Shown here: piece by piece, positions 45,593 to 54,826 of the stretch
Numbering within the stretch: the stretch's first letter is position 1
Layout of the letters: each line of letters starts with the position of its first letter
NCBI GenBank assembly: GCA_947258815.1
Contig: CAMYJW010000015.1
Coordinates: 1-64,000, forward strand
From: an uncultured Sphingomonadaceae bacterium
GTDB taxonomy: Bacteria; Pseudomonadota; Alphaproteobacteria; Sphingomonadales; Sphingomonadaceae
Length of the DNA stretch: 64,000 nt
Reading direction: 5' to 3'
Translations under genes and position numbers: made by a program
The notes under the pieces: generated by a model
What the model saw: the letters and a program-made list of their open reading frames with translations, nothing else
What the model was told of the DNA's origin: nothing
Database searches by the model: none

Positions 45593-45703
45593 TTCCTTGT
45601 GGACCCAATTGCATATTTGAGACCCTTGAAGAAGGGCCGGGTATGCCCGACCATAATCGAGGAAACGCCCTCGGTCTGTCGCGGCGTCAGGGCGAAGCAG
45701 TGG

Positions 45704-46900
45704 CTAGGATTGCGCCGCGCTCGCTTGAGAAGGATGAATCGCCAGAAGGTCCCATTCCATATCCTGATCCAGAGCTACCGAGGGAACACCCCTGCCATCC
45801 GTTTCGATCCAGTCTTGATGCTTGAATTCGTATCCATGTCTACTCAGGAAATCGTAGATTGCGGTGTAGCTATAGCCGGCCTTCATCATCCAGAAAGGTG
45901 AAATCTCAACGAATATCGTGGGCCGATGTTCGCTGATGATCCGTTCCAAGCCTTGCAAGACAAACAGTTCATACGCCTGCACATCGATCTTCACAAAGTC
46001 GATACGTCTATCTCCAAGCGTCTTCTCGGATATGCGGTCAAGCGTATCGACCGTTACTGCTTCTCCCTCGGTACTGGAAGCATCGTTGCGGACATCGATT
46101 CCAAGCGATCCGAAATTGAAATCCCCGTCGTAGCTTACCGGGAAGAGATTGACTGTGCCCGCCTCTCGTCCGGCCGCAGTATGGAGAGCGATGATATTAT
46201 CACATGCATTGATCGCGGCATTGGCAATCACTAGTTGCCACATGACGCGCTGGGCTTCGATCGCCAAGACCTTGCCGTTAGCACCGACGAGGCGTGAGAA
46301 GACGATCGTATGATGACCAAAATTCGCGCCGACGTCGATCACCGCCGAACCGGGCTGAACATGCTGTCGAAATATCTCGATGTCCTTGGGCGCCCAACTC
46401 CCCTCCTTGGCAATCGCGCGAGGAATGACTTTGTCGTGGGCCAGAACCAGAAAGTCGCCCCAATCGCCGTAGATAATTTTCGTGGTAGCGTTGAGCAGTC
46501 GCGATCTCGACACAGACTTTGGCGCGCCATTGATTGCAAATCCAAGCAGCCATGCCTCTAAGCGCCCTTCGACCGCCAGGGATTCGATAGTCAATTCAAA
46601 GTCTGACTTGGACTCCGGCAGTGAAATCCAAACCGAATCTTCCAGATCCGGGTTGTATAGATCGTGTTCATCCTCAAAGTCCCCCACGCGGATCCGTACC
46701 GCACCGCTCCAACCGTGCCTAAGGAACTGCAAGCCTGAAACGCAGGAGGCGCAACGCAGCGTCAAAGCCCGACCGGGAAGAAGGCAGCGCCAAACGTCCT
46801 CATCGGTGCGAGGATGATGTATCAAATCCCAGCCATTTCGTTGGATAGTTTGGCAAATACCCTCCGCCACGACTTCCTGGATCGACAGCCTAGTACTCAT
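45704..46900 (-). CDS. FkbM-family methyltransferase
   Basis: 398 residues. The C-terminal 230 residues are the FkbM domain: SAM loop VIDVGANFGHHTIVF, EAQRVMWQLVIANA, DFVKIDVQAYELFVLQGLE and PTIFVEISPFW. The N-terminal about 160 residues are a separate domain with no family I recognise. FkbM enzymes O-methylate sugars and other natural products. The start overlaps the end of the next upstream glycosyltransferase gene by 4 bases, so the product probably modifies the polysaccharide made by this operon. Confidence 0.88.
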   Translation of the reverse strand: MSTRLSIQEVVAEGICQTIQRNGWDLIHHPRTDEDVWRCLLPGRALTLRCASCVSGLQFLRHGWSGAVRIRVGDFEDEHDLYNPDLEDSVWISLPESKSDFELTIESLAVEGRLEAWLLGFAINGAPKSVSRSRLLNATTKIIYGDWGDFLVLAHDKVIPRAIAKEGSWAPKDIEIFRQHVQPGSAVIDVGANFGHHTIVFSRLVGANGKVLAIEAQRVMWQLVIANAAINACDNIIALHTAAGREAGTVNLFPVSYDGDFNFGSLGIDVRNDASSTEGEAVTVDTLDRISEKTLGDRRIDFVKIDVQAYELFVLQGLERIISEHRPTIFVEISPFWMMKAGYSYTAIYDFLSRHGYEFKHQDWIETDGRGVPSVALDQDMEWDLLAIHPSQASAAQS

Positions 46901-49194
46901 ATAGCTTGCTCCGCTCCAAGCATATTCGATCGCTTCAATTGTCTTTCAATTGCGGCGATAAAATCTCGCGCCATTGTGACTTCCGTAAAGTGGTCTTCGA
47001 ACCGTTGCCGCCCTTGCGCGCCCATCTCGGAACGCAGTGTCGGGTCCGAGATCAAGGTGTCGAGCGCCTTAGCGAGAGCTTTGGCATCTGCCGGTGGTAC
47101 GAGAATGCCGGTTTTGCCATCTGAAACGACTTCCGTCGCTCCGCCCACGGAACACGCGATGACGGGCTTGGAAAAGACCATCGCTTCAAGAAAAACAAGG
47201 CCAAAGGATTCGTATCGGGAAGGCGCGACGAAAATATCGCAATCCGCGAGGAATTGCTGCAACATGCCTTCTTCCACGCGGCCATGAAACCGAATTCGCG
47301 CGCGTAGATTCTGCGCAATCGACCTCGCCAGGAATTCCTTCTTATAAGTAGTCCCGTCGGGCCGCGGCACCGTATCGTCACCGACGATGTCGAGGATCGC
47401 ATACGGATGTTTCTTGAGGATTTCGGGAATGGCGGCAAGCAGCGTGTCGATGCCCTTGCGTGACTCCAGCCTGCCGACGAAGAGGATCCGGGTCTGCTTG
47501 TCGCGCCGCCGGACGGGGCGAATGTTCTTAGCCCAGTCCTCCATCCCGTGCGGCGAAAAGAACAACCGCTCAGCTGGCAACTTGGCATCGTAGCGCCGCC
47601 CGATGTCCTTCACAATTGCCCGGCTGTTAGCGTGCAACAGCGGCGCACGGCTAAGGATCAACTCTTCCATCGCCAAAATCGGCTCGCCATATTCACGCAT
47701 CCAATCGGTGTCAGCGCGCTTGAGCGGCTGGCTATCGAGCCAGAAGCGCATCGTCGTTTGCAGGGCGACAATGACCGGAAATTTCTGCTCCAGCACAAAA
47801 CCGAGCGGCTCGCAGTCCCAGAGCGGGCAGTAAACCACGTCAACTGCCCGCTTCGCGGCGATGGCTTTCACCTCCTCAAGCATTGTGCAGCAATAATTCC
47901 AGATGTGGGAAGGAACCTCAAGCGGAGCGATGGGCGACCTTTCAGGAGCAGGATAGTGGCGGATCGAAACCCGGTGAACCCATACTCCGTCTTCGAAGTC
48001 GACTGCGGAATCGCCCCGGCTCTTGGTCAACACGTGGACGATGTGGCCCTCGGCAGCGAGTGCGCGTCCGAGGTGGAACATGTTGCGAGCAATTCCGCCA
48101 TTCTGTCCGGGCGGGTAGTCCTGCGTCACAAGGCAGATCGTCTTCCGCTCACGTGGGGCTAGGATGGTAGGATAGCGCTTGAACGGGCTGTGGTGGGCTT
48201 CGCACGTTGCCCGGGTGAGAAATTTCTGCGGTTCGCTGGCGCGCTGCTTTGCATCGACGAGGGCTCGCGAAGCCTCGTTTTCGAAGCGCGCGACGTCGGC
48301 CCTGGTGTATACACCCCGCGCATGGGCTTCCACGACGCTTTCCGACCAGCTCGTAACATCGCTCAGCGCTGCGTCCGCGATCTCGCGCAATGAGTGGTGC
48401 AACGTCGCATTGCGCAGCCCGAAATAGAGGCGATTTTTGATGAGTGGATACCAGTTACGTACGACCCGCTCTGCATCGCGCACATGGCTCGGCGCATATT
48501 TGTGGTGTACGTAGGCACCTTTGACCTGCACAATCCGATAACCGGCGTCGTTGATCCTAACACAGACGTCGGTCTCATCGAGGAAATACTCGTATTCCTC
48601 GTCGAAACCGCGGATCTCTAACAAGACCGAGCGGCGGAACGCACAGTTCGTGCCCAATAGGTGCGGGTAAGTGTGCGAGTAGGCGAAGTTGAGATGCGGG
48701 GCAGGCGCGTCGCAGTCGGTCGCATATCCCAAGCGGTTGGCGATGACGTAGCCAGTTTGGAACTTCACGCCGGTATTGTCGTAGACGAATCCGCCGGCAG
48801 CGCCCACATCCTCGTTGATAAAACAAGTGGCGAGCTGTTCCAGCCACTCCGGCTCAGGTACGGCATCATCGTCAATGAAGCAGACGACGTCGCCATCGGC
48901 CATCGCTATGCCAATATTGCGCGACATCGAGAGAATGCGCTTAGGACAATGCGCTACCTTCACCCTACCCGTTAGGGTTTCGAGATATTCACGCGTTCCG
49001 TCGGGCGTCGGTCCGGCCACTACGCAGACTTCGAAATTGGTATGGGTCGAATATCGCAAGCCTTCAAGTGTGCGCTTGAGATATTCGAGCCGGTTGTCGG
49101 TGTTGATGACAACCGAGAACGAACATTCGGAAGGGCCATTCCCTGCGAGCGAGGCAGCGATCTTTGCGGGGTCGAGCAACAAGGCAGCCCTCAC
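46897..49194 (-). CDS. Bifunctional glycosyltransferase, GT2-GT4 fusion
   Basis: 765 residues with two catalytic modules. Residues about 15-300 are a GT2 domain (SFSVVINTDNRLEYLKRTLEG is its start region; VCFIDDDAVPEPEWLEQL has the DDD metal site and FDEEYEYFLDETDVCVRI the acceptor-side acid). Residues about 345-765 are a GT4 (GT-B) domain: LVTQDYPPGQNGGIARNMF at the N-lobe, LFVGRLESRKGIDTLL and the EX7E region ESFGLVFLEAMVFSKPVIA. It probably adds two successive sugars of the capsule repeat. Overlaps of 4 bases on both sides tie it to the operon. Confidence 0.9.
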   Translation of the reverse strand: MRAALLLDPAKIAASLAGNGPSECSFSVVINTDNRLEYLKRTLEGLRYSTHTNFEVCVVAGPTPDGTREYLETLTGRVKVAHCPKRILSMSRNIGIAMADGDVVCFIDDDAVPEPEWLEQLATCFINEDVGAAGGFVYDNTGVKFQTGYVIANRLGYATDCDAPAPHLNFAYSHTYPHLLGTNCAFRRSVLLEIRGFDEEYEYFLDETDVCVRINDAGYRIVQVKGAYVHHKYAPSHVRDAERVVRNWYPLIKNRLYFGLRNATLHHSLREIADAALSDVTSWSESVVEAHARGVYTRADVARFENEASRALVDAKQRASEPQKFLTRATCEAHHSPFKRYPTILAPRERKTICLVTQDYPPGQNGGIARNMFHLGRALAAEGHIVHVLTKSRGDSAVDFEDGVWVHRVSIRHYPAPERSPIAPLEVPSHIWNYCCTMLEEVKAIAAKRAVDVVYCPLWDCEPLGFVLEQKFPVIVALQTTMRFWLDSQPLKRADTDWMREYGEPILAMEELILSRAPLLHANSRAIVKDIGRRYDAKLPAERLFFSPHGMEDWAKNIRPVRRRDKQTRILFVGRLESRKGIDTLLAAIPEILKKHPYAILDIVGDDTVPRPDGTTYKKEFLARSIAQNLRARIRFHGRVEEGMLQQFLADCDIFVAPSRYESFGLVFLEAMVFSKPVIACSVGGATEVVSDGKTGILVPPADAKALAKALDTLISDPTLRSEMGAQGRQRFEDHFTEVTMARDFIAAIERQLKRSNMLGAEQAI

Positions 49195-49754
49195 GCCTCG
49201 CCTCCATCCGCAGCGTTGTCATCACCGGTTGACCGGTGCTTGAGCGATGCAACGATCGTCTCGATATCGCGGGTTGCCACAGCGACAGCGTCCATCCCGG
49301 TGGTGAGATTTCCAATGGTCTGGCCTAGCCGTGCGATTGTTTCTCGCACCGCTGGATCCATTGACCCGCCTTCTGCCGTATTGCGCAGGTCGTTTCCTAA
49401 CCGGTCAAGCCGTTGCCGCAGCGAAAGCTTCAGATACGCGGGTTGGTCCGCACCGGAAGCTGCGGCGGACTTGCGCGATGCCTCAAGAACTGCCTGCGAA
49501 ACGCCGCGCAGTGACATGCCAAGGCTGGTCGCTGCCTCGTCGGCATAGGCTTTTGCTTCCTGCACGGCCAGAAGGCTGCTTCGTTCCAGCTCCTCGCGCG
49601 AAACCGCGAGCCGGTGCTCGATCGCCTCCAGCCGATGATCGACGAAGACTCGGGCCTCTAGCGAGGTGAAATGCAGCTGTTCCTCGAGACGCTCTGCCAG
49701 TTCGCGCTCCCTGCCAGCTGCGAACCAGTTACGCAGTGCCGATAGGACGCTCAT
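49191..49754 (-). CDS. Predicted coiled-coil protein of the capsule operon, unknown
   Basis: 187 residues without signal peptide or membrane helix. Heptad patterns (REELERSSLLAVQEAKAYADEA; LSLRQRLDRLGNDLR; IARLGQTIGNLTTGMDA) predict long helices. It is located between two overlapping neighbours (4 bases each), so it is surely expressed with the glycosyltransferases. It may be a scaffold or chain-length-related helix bundle, like the coiled coils that accompany some capsule glycosyltransferases. That is only inference. Confidence 0.65.
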   Translation of the reverse strand: MSVLSALRNWFAAGRERELAERLEEQLHFTSLEARVFVDHRLEAIEHRLAVSREELERSSLLAVQEAKAYADEAATSLGMSLRGVSQAVLEASRKSAAASGADQPAYLKLSLRQRLDRLGNDLRNTAEGGSMDPAVRETIARLGQTIGNLTTGMDAVAVATRDIETIVASLKHRSTGDDNAADGGEA

Positions 49755-50164
49755 CGCCCGCTCCAGCCCTTTGTGTGGCGGGAGAATATCACCAGTTCAT
49801 CGATTTCGATCAGCACCTTTTCGTGCACGAACAGGCGAACTTCGATCCCTTCGGCGCGTTCGGGAACGTAGAATTCCATCGGCAGCAACGATGACGTGTC
49901 TCGGAATAATGTGTCGACGGCTAGGCTCTTGTGGGCCAACGAGGGATAGCCGACTGCCGCGACATCCATGTCGATCTGGCCGAGATGGCTGTCTGGCAGC
50001 TTCCGCACCCGAAAGCCGGCACAGTAATCGCCAATATCAAGCGACAGGTAGGGGCCAAACGAGACATGTCCGGCGCGCCCGTCGGACAGGCGTGTACCCC
50101 GATTGCTGTCGGTCCCGACGTTCGAAGGCAACGTCGATCCGGCAAAACGAATGTAGGTTGGCAA
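49751..50164 (-). CDS. Small beta-rich protein of the capsule operon, unknown
   Basis: 137 residues with TTG start and a ribosome site (ggag) 7 bases upstream. The sequence is mostly beta strands (GHVSFGPYLSLDIGDYCAGFRV, LPMEFYVPERAEGIEVRLFVHE), resembling the carbohydrate-binding jelly-roll domains that end Wzt ATPases or accompany FkbM/glycosyltransferase proteins. The ABC ATPase of this locus lacks that C-terminal domain, so this protein may be a stand-alone binding module. No family is certain. Confidence 0.6.
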   Translation of the reverse strand: MPTYIRFAGSTLPSNVGTDSNRGTRLSDGRAGHVSFGPYLSLDIGDYCAGFRVRKLPDSHLGQIDMDVAAVGYPSLAHKSLAVDTLFRDTSSLLPMEFYVPERAEGIEVRLFVHEKVLIEIDELVIFSRHTKGWSGR

Positions 50165-50297
50165 GATGTGACTCCGCTGGTGTTGAAGGCTGCAAACAAG
50201 ATGGGCTGGTCAGACTACCTAGCCGCATTTTCGGCAGCGGCCTCCGCAAATTTACGCCGCGATCTGTGCCGAATGTTCTGACGACGGACAGGTTCAC

Positions 50298-51563
50298 TCA
50301 GTTGCTAACGTTTGAGTTAGGTATGATGGCTGAATTGTTAATTAGCGAATCCAATCCGTTGGTCGCGCTAACCGCCGTCGAAATTATCCTCACAAATTTC
50401 TCTAGGTCTCCCAAGGGTGCAACAGATACGTACACTGCGTCTTTGTCCCGAATGATGAAGTCTCTTGCGATGAACAGGCCAGTGGCTTCCGAGAAATTCA
50501 GCCGATAGATCACTGGGACCAGCCTGTCGCTGGTCCCAACGTGTGATGAAGCATTCGAAAGGCCAAGCGCTGCGGGATCTTCAAGCCGGTAGACAAACAC
50601 GCCGTGGACATCTGCCCGTTCGTCGATTAGCCCACCGAGCCTTCCCATTGCCTGCGCTAACGAGATCCCGCCACCTTCAAAGTCTACTTCCGAGTTCTTC
50701 GTGACCGCACCCAGCCCAATGAAGCTGTGAGGTTGGAAAAGCACCGTTACGATATCGTTGGGGCGCAGGAAGACATTTTGCGACGGATCCAAAATCAGCG
50801 CCTCCAATGGCAACGTCTCCATGGTCGTGCCACGGGTAAGTTGGATCGTCGATTTGCCGATGGGATGATTTGAGCCTCCCGCAGCAGCAATAATATCGAG
50901 AACGCGTTCCCCCCGCGAAGTTAGAGGGACGCGCCGATTCGTGCCGACTTCGCCAAGCACGGTAGCGTTGCGCGTTTCATTCTGCACGATCCTGACAATC
51001 GCTTGCGGATCATGGGCTTTGCCGATGAGGCGATCGCGTACTTCGCGAGCGACGACAACCGGACTTTTGCCTGCTACATAAACCGAACCGACAAATGGCA
51101 CCAGTATCTCACCGTCGTCGTCGACCGTCTGAAACGGAAGGTTTACGGTTGGCGCATTCGAGTCGTAGGCGACCGACCTCTCATTGGCGAATGTCCCACC
51201 AAAAAGGACTGGCGGCGAGGCCTCCCAGATGGAAACCTCGATCACATCGCCTTTGCCAATGATCGTGTTGGAAGGCGCGTCCCCTCCGAACAGCTTCTCG
51301 AAACTGTGTGCATCGCGATGTTCGTGAAGCCGTTTCACAACGTCACCGGTCAGCTCGATAACGCGAATATCACTTTGAGCGTAATCCTTGCCGTCAGCGC
51401 TTCTAACATTGAGTGTGGTCGGGCCGGGATAACCTGTAGATGAGCATGCCGAAAGAATGATTATGCACAAGGCCAATGGCAGCAAACGATAGAGCTGCGC
51501 ATTCAACGCAAGATATCTCCCGAGGCGACCCATCATGGGGGAAATTGGCAGTGAACCTCGCAT
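50298..51563 (-). CDS. Outer-membrane polysaccharide export lipoprotein (OPX, KpsD/Wza-like)
   Basis: 421 residues. Lipoprotein signal with lipobox LSAC (about residue 40). The Poly_export domain begins with IGKGDVIEVSIWEASPPVLFGG, followed by VPFVGSVYVAGKSP and an SLBB-type part (ATVLGEVGTNRRVPL, GERVLDIIAAAGGSN). It forms the outer-membrane channel for capsule export in ABC-dependent systems. The start at 51563 follows agagga and is preferred over 51587. It lies 105 bases beyond the next gene on the same strand. Confidence 0.92.
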   Translation of the reverse strand: MRGSLPISPMMGRLGRYLALNAQLYRLLPLALCIIILSACSSTGYPGPTTLNVRSADGKDYAQSDIRVIELTGDVVKRLHEHRDAHSFEKLFGGDAPSNTIIGKGDVIEVSIWEASPPVLFGGTFANERSVAYDSNAPTVNLPFQTVDDDGEILVPFVGSVYVAGKSPVVVAREVRDRLIGKAHDPQAIVRIVQNETRNATVLGEVGTNRRVPLTSRGERVLDIIAAAGGSNHPIGKSTIQLTRGTTMETLPLEALILDPSQNVFLRPNDIVTVLFQPHSFIGLGAVTKNSEVDFEGGGISLAQAMGRLGGLIDERADVHGVFVYRLEDPAALGLSNASSHVGTSDRLVPVIYRLNFSEATGLFIARDFIIRDKDAVYVSVAPLGDLEKFVRIISTAVSATNGLDSLINNSAIIPNSNVSN

Positions 51564-51668
51564 TTTCCTCTTTCCGACGATTGACATTCAACTATTGGCT
51601 AACTGCCCCAGTTCGGACTGGGTGCGACGTCTGCCCAAAATTGAATGTCATTGCAATCCTACGACACT

Positions 51669-52985
51669 CTACAAGAAGCGGTCATACAATGCTTTCAGCC
51701 TCGAGCGATACTCTTGTTGCGAAAACTTCTCCGCCTGGACCCGGCCGCGACGGCTGAGTTCTTCGCGCAGGTCCGAGTCAGCATCGACCGTCCGGATCGC
51801 GGCGGAAATGCTGCCCGTATCGTAGGGATCGACCATCACTGCGGCATCGCCTGCAACTTCGGGCAACGATGAAGCATTCGAACATATTACCGGTGTTCCC
51901 AGTGACATTGCCTCAAGAACGGGTAATCCGAACCCTTCGTAGATAGATGGGAAAAGAGTGGCCTTTGCGCCGCGAATGAGGCTTACGAGCATCTCAAAGG
52001 TGACATAATTCAACAATACAACCCTATTCCCGATAGAAACGTTGCTCTTTATTCCCGACCTATCGACAATATTATTGTCATTTATGTAGCGAAGTTCTCC
52101 CTTGGATTTCCATGCTCTTGCGCCGATTATAACTAACTGCGCTTCGATGTTGCTTGTGAGATAGGCTTCGATCATTCGCCCTATGTTTTTTTTGGGTTCA
52201 ATCGCTCCCCAGTACAGGAAATACTCCTTGTGGCCTACGCCAATCGTCCCTTCAACTTCTCGTACCAGCTGTTCCTCCGGCTTCTCGCGATACTTCGCTG
52301 GGATGTGGACGGACTGGTAGGTGTTCGTAATTCTTTCCGGGGAAATTCCAACAATATCTACGATGTCGCTTTTGGAGCATTCCGAGACGGTGACGAAATG
52401 ATCCGCCACTTTGTCCAGCCTCTTGATAAGAGAGAGATAACGTTTTTTGTTGTCCAGGGTGGTGTAAGGAAGCCGCAGGGGCACGATGTCATGTAGGGTA
52501 TAGATGTTTGGCGCGCGCTTGGCGCGCAGGGGAAGTGGGTAGGTCCAGTGAGCCAGGTCGGGCTGTTCGGGTAAGGTGACGCTGCTGATCTTTCCCCAAA
52601 GGTAATGGGCTAACTGTACACGGTCAAAACCGGACGAGCAGTTGTAGAGGCGGTCGAACTTCGGCAATCTCGCTTCGAAGCTGCGTGGGATAACCTTTCC
52701 CGTTATCGGGACATCCACTGCTTTAAGGCCGAGCGGGCTCGGCAGGATGTGCGACACCTTGGCAAGCAATTCGAGCGCGCCGCTTGGCTCATCGTTACTG
52801 CTGTTGAAAAAGGCGATTTCGCGCAGAAGGTTATTCCGCGACGTACCGCCCCGGTTGCCGTAAAGGACATTGACTTTGTGGCCGAGCTCGTCGATTTCGT
52901 AGCTCAGGTTGCGCGCGTAGGTTGCAACGCCGGTGCCCTTTTCCAGACCCAGGTTATATCCGTCGATCAGGATAGTCTTTGGCAT
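51669..52985 (-). CDS. GT4 glycosyltransferase of the capsule operon
   Basis: 438-residue GT-B glycosyltransferase. The N-lobe has [22 protein letters not shown]. The C-lobe has [21 protein letters not shown] and the nucleotide-sugar EX7E motif [20 protein letters not shown]. The start at 52985 is right for the family and lies 6 bases from a 271-bp inverted-repeat element, so the ribosome site upstream is poor and comes from the element. Predicted to add one sugar of the capsule repeat unit in the cytoplasm. Confidence 0.92.
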   Translation of the reverse strand: MPKTILIDGYNLGLEKGTGVATYARNLSYEIDELGHKVNVLYGNRGGTSRNNLLREIAFFNSSNDEPSGALELLAKVSHILPSPLGLKAVDVPITGKVIPRSFEARLPKFDRLYNCSSGFDRVQLAHYLWGKISSVTLPEQPDLAHWTYPLPLRAKRAPNIYTLHDIVPLRLPYTTLDNKKRYLSLIKRLDKVADHFVTVSECSKSDIVDIVGISPERITNTYQSVHIPAKYREKPEEQLVREVEGTIGVGHKEYFLYWGAIEPKKNIGRMIEAYLTSNIEAQLVIIGARAWKSKGELRYINDNNIVDRSGIKSNVSIGNRVVLLNYVTFEMLVSLIRGAKATLFPSIYEGFGLPVLEAMSLGTPVICSNASSLPEVAGDAAVMVDPYDTGSISAAIRTVDADSDLREELSRRGRVQAEKFSQQEYRSRLKALYDRFL

Positions 52986-52990
52986 AGTGC

Positions 52991-53261
52991 TAGGCCGTGT
53001 GGACAAATTCGGCACGAGCCTCGGTTCGAGACCCATTTGGGCGCTGGCGAGGCGCAAAGCCGATTGAAGAGTGGTTCTCTTTCGAGGACTTGCAACGCTG
53101 GCAGCGACCAAATGGGCCGAACCCTACACGGGCCGGACGAAAAACCGCCATTTCAGCATCCCTCGTCCTCGAATATGCTGGCATGTCCTGCATCCTCCCT
53201 ATTTGAACTGGCGGTTTTTCGCTACCGGCTGAGACCGTGTCGAATTTGTCCACGCGGCCTA
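52991..53261. mobile_element. Candidate MITE, 271 bp, 24-bp terminal inverted repeats with TA ends
   Basis: ggccgtgtggacaaattcgg (52993-53012) has a near-perfect inverse at 53240-53259, with two mismatches over 24 bases. Both ends are bordered by TA (52991-52992 and 53260-53261), the duplication expected for IS630/Tc1-type or IS427-type transposition. An internal dyad is also present (cccatttgg ... ccaaatggg). No transposase is encoded. It sits exactly between the methyltransferase stop and the glycosyltransferase start. Confidence 0.75.
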
Positions 53262-54128
53262 CGCTTCTTCCCGTTTCTTCACGACTATGCCGTATGAAGT
53301 GGAAACGAACTTTTCGATAAGAAGTTTGAGGTGCTTGTGATTGCTATAAGGAGGCACGTCGACATGCTCATCGAGAGGATTGTCACCGAGGTTGAAGTTT
53401 AGCGACATAAGGTGGCCTTGTGCTCGAAGCCGTCGTGCTAAATCGGTGATGTCGCGCTTGCGGAACAACACTGTTGGGGAGTTATCGAGCGTCACATCAT
53501 TGGATGAGCAATTGAACTCCGTCGTGTGGACCGCCACGCCGCCCGGCTTGAGACAATTGATGCTACGGACAACGAACTCTAGGCCGTTGGCAATCGATCC
53601 CAGGTGTTCGAACGCACAGGCCGACCAGCAAAAGTCGAACTGGCCGTTCAAATCGGGATCGATTTCGTTCATGTCCATGAATCGGAACTCGACAAGCTTA
53701 TCAAATGCTTCGGCTTTGCACAGTCCGCGCTGATTAAGGGGGCGCTTACTCTCAGCGTGCTGTTCAGTCTCCACCCACCCGCGCGCGTACGCACTTTCCG
53801 GCTCTAGGTCAGTGCCCAAGACAGATACGCCACGCGATGCGAAGGAGGCGGCCAGCGGTTCAGAGCCAACCCCAAAGCCAAGACCGCATTTACCGGGAAC
53901 AAGCATGTCCGCTTTGGCGAGTACCTGCAGAATGTAGCAGAACTCCCATTGCTTACGATGAAAGTTCGGTGTCTCTCCGATCTGATCGCACCAGTAGGAA
54001 TATATGGGCTCCCGCATCTGTGCTTCGGTGCATGCTTGCGATACGGGATTCTCCAGCGTCGGCACGCGACGCCGGGCAATGAGATTGTGCAGCCAACTAA
54101 GCTTGGTCAGGCGAAGGAGTGTTTTCAT
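53259..54128 (-). CDS. SAM-dependent methyltransferase of the capsule operon
   Basis: 289-residue class I methyltransferase. The SAM loop is GLGFGVGSEPLAASFASRG, followed by the acidic LGTDLEPESA, FDFCWSACAFEHLGS and a post-motif LKPGGVAVHTTEF. Substrate unknown, likely a capsule sugar. Its stop codon and last two residues are formed by the terminal repeat of the 271-bp element, so the original C-terminus may have been altered. The start overlaps the ABC ATPase stop by one base. Confidence 0.85.
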   Translation of the reverse strand: MKTLLRLTKLSWLHNLIARRRVPTLENPVSQACTEAQMREPIYSYWCDQIGETPNFHRKQWEFCYILQVLAKADMLVPGKCGLGFGVGSEPLAASFASRGVSVLGTDLEPESAYARGWVETEQHAESKRPLNQRGLCKAEAFDKLVEFRFMDMNEIDPDLNGQFDFCWSACAFEHLGSIANGLEFVVRSINCLKPGGVAVHTTEFNCSSNDVTLDNSPTVLFRKRDITDLARRLRAQGHLMSLNFNLGDNPLDEHVDVPPYSNHKHLKLLIEKFVSTSYGIVVKKREEA

Positions 54129-54826
54129 TACGCGGTCGGGACCTCAACATTGGGCCAGCCGGGTGGCGGTTTCCATCTTATCAACTCCTTGAAGTCCGCA
54201 TATGCGTCCTCAAAGTCATCATAGAGTTCGAGCTTCGTTGCGTGCAAGACCCCCCAACGAGTGCAATGGTCTCGGATATAAGCGGCGTCGTGCGAAACAA
54301 TGATCATCGCGCGGTCTGCTCGCTTTTCGAACAGCTCGTAGTTGCAGCGGTCATGAAACCGCTCGTCGCCGACCGCGCTGATCTCGTCGATCAGGAAGCA
54401 ATCAAATTCGATGATCATCGAGATAGCAAAGGCGAGCCGCGCTCGCATGCCGGAGGAATAAGTCCGCACCGGCTCCTTGAGATAGGCGCCTAACTCCGCG
54501 AATTCCTCGACGAAAGCAAGGTTCATCTCGAATTCCTGATTATAAATTCGGCTGATAAACCGTATGTTGTCGATACCAGTCAGAAAAACCTGAAATGCTC
54601 CGCCGAAAGCCAAAGGCCAGGAAACTGATATGTTCCGCTCGACCGCACCCGATGTTGGATGCTCCGCCCCGCTGATCAGACGAATTAGCGTCGATTTGCC
54701 CGCGCCATTTTGGCCGAGCACACCGAGACGTTCCCCCATTGTTAGATCGAAGTTAATCCCATCAAGCACGAGCTTGCTTCCATGCCGTGTCTCATAGACC
54801 TTACGGATGTCGCGTAACCGGATCAT
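54128..54826 (-). CDS. Polysaccharide ABC transporter ATP-binding protein (KpsT-like)
   Basis: 232 residues. Walker A GQNGAGKST (38-46), Q-loop region near SWPLAFGGAFQ, ABC signature YSSGMRAR (123-130) and Walker B FDCFLIDE (141-148) with the switch His in VSHDAAYIRDHC. The length and lack of a C-terminal sugar-binding domain place it with KpsT/CtrD/BexA capsule exporters rather than the longer Wzt. It pairs with the permease whose gene overlaps it by 4 bases. Confidence 0.94.
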   Translation of the reverse strand: MIRLRDIRKVYETRHGSKLVLDGINFDLTMGERLGVLGQNGAGKSTLIRLISGAEHPTSGAVERNISVSWPLAFGGAFQVFLTGIDNIRFISRIYNQEFEMNLAFVEEFAELGAYLKEPVRTYSSGMRARLAFAISMIIEFDCFLIDEISAVGDERFHDRCNYELFEKRADRAMIIVSHDAAYIRDHCTRWGVLHATKLELYDDFEDAYADFKELIRWKPPPGWPNVEVPTA

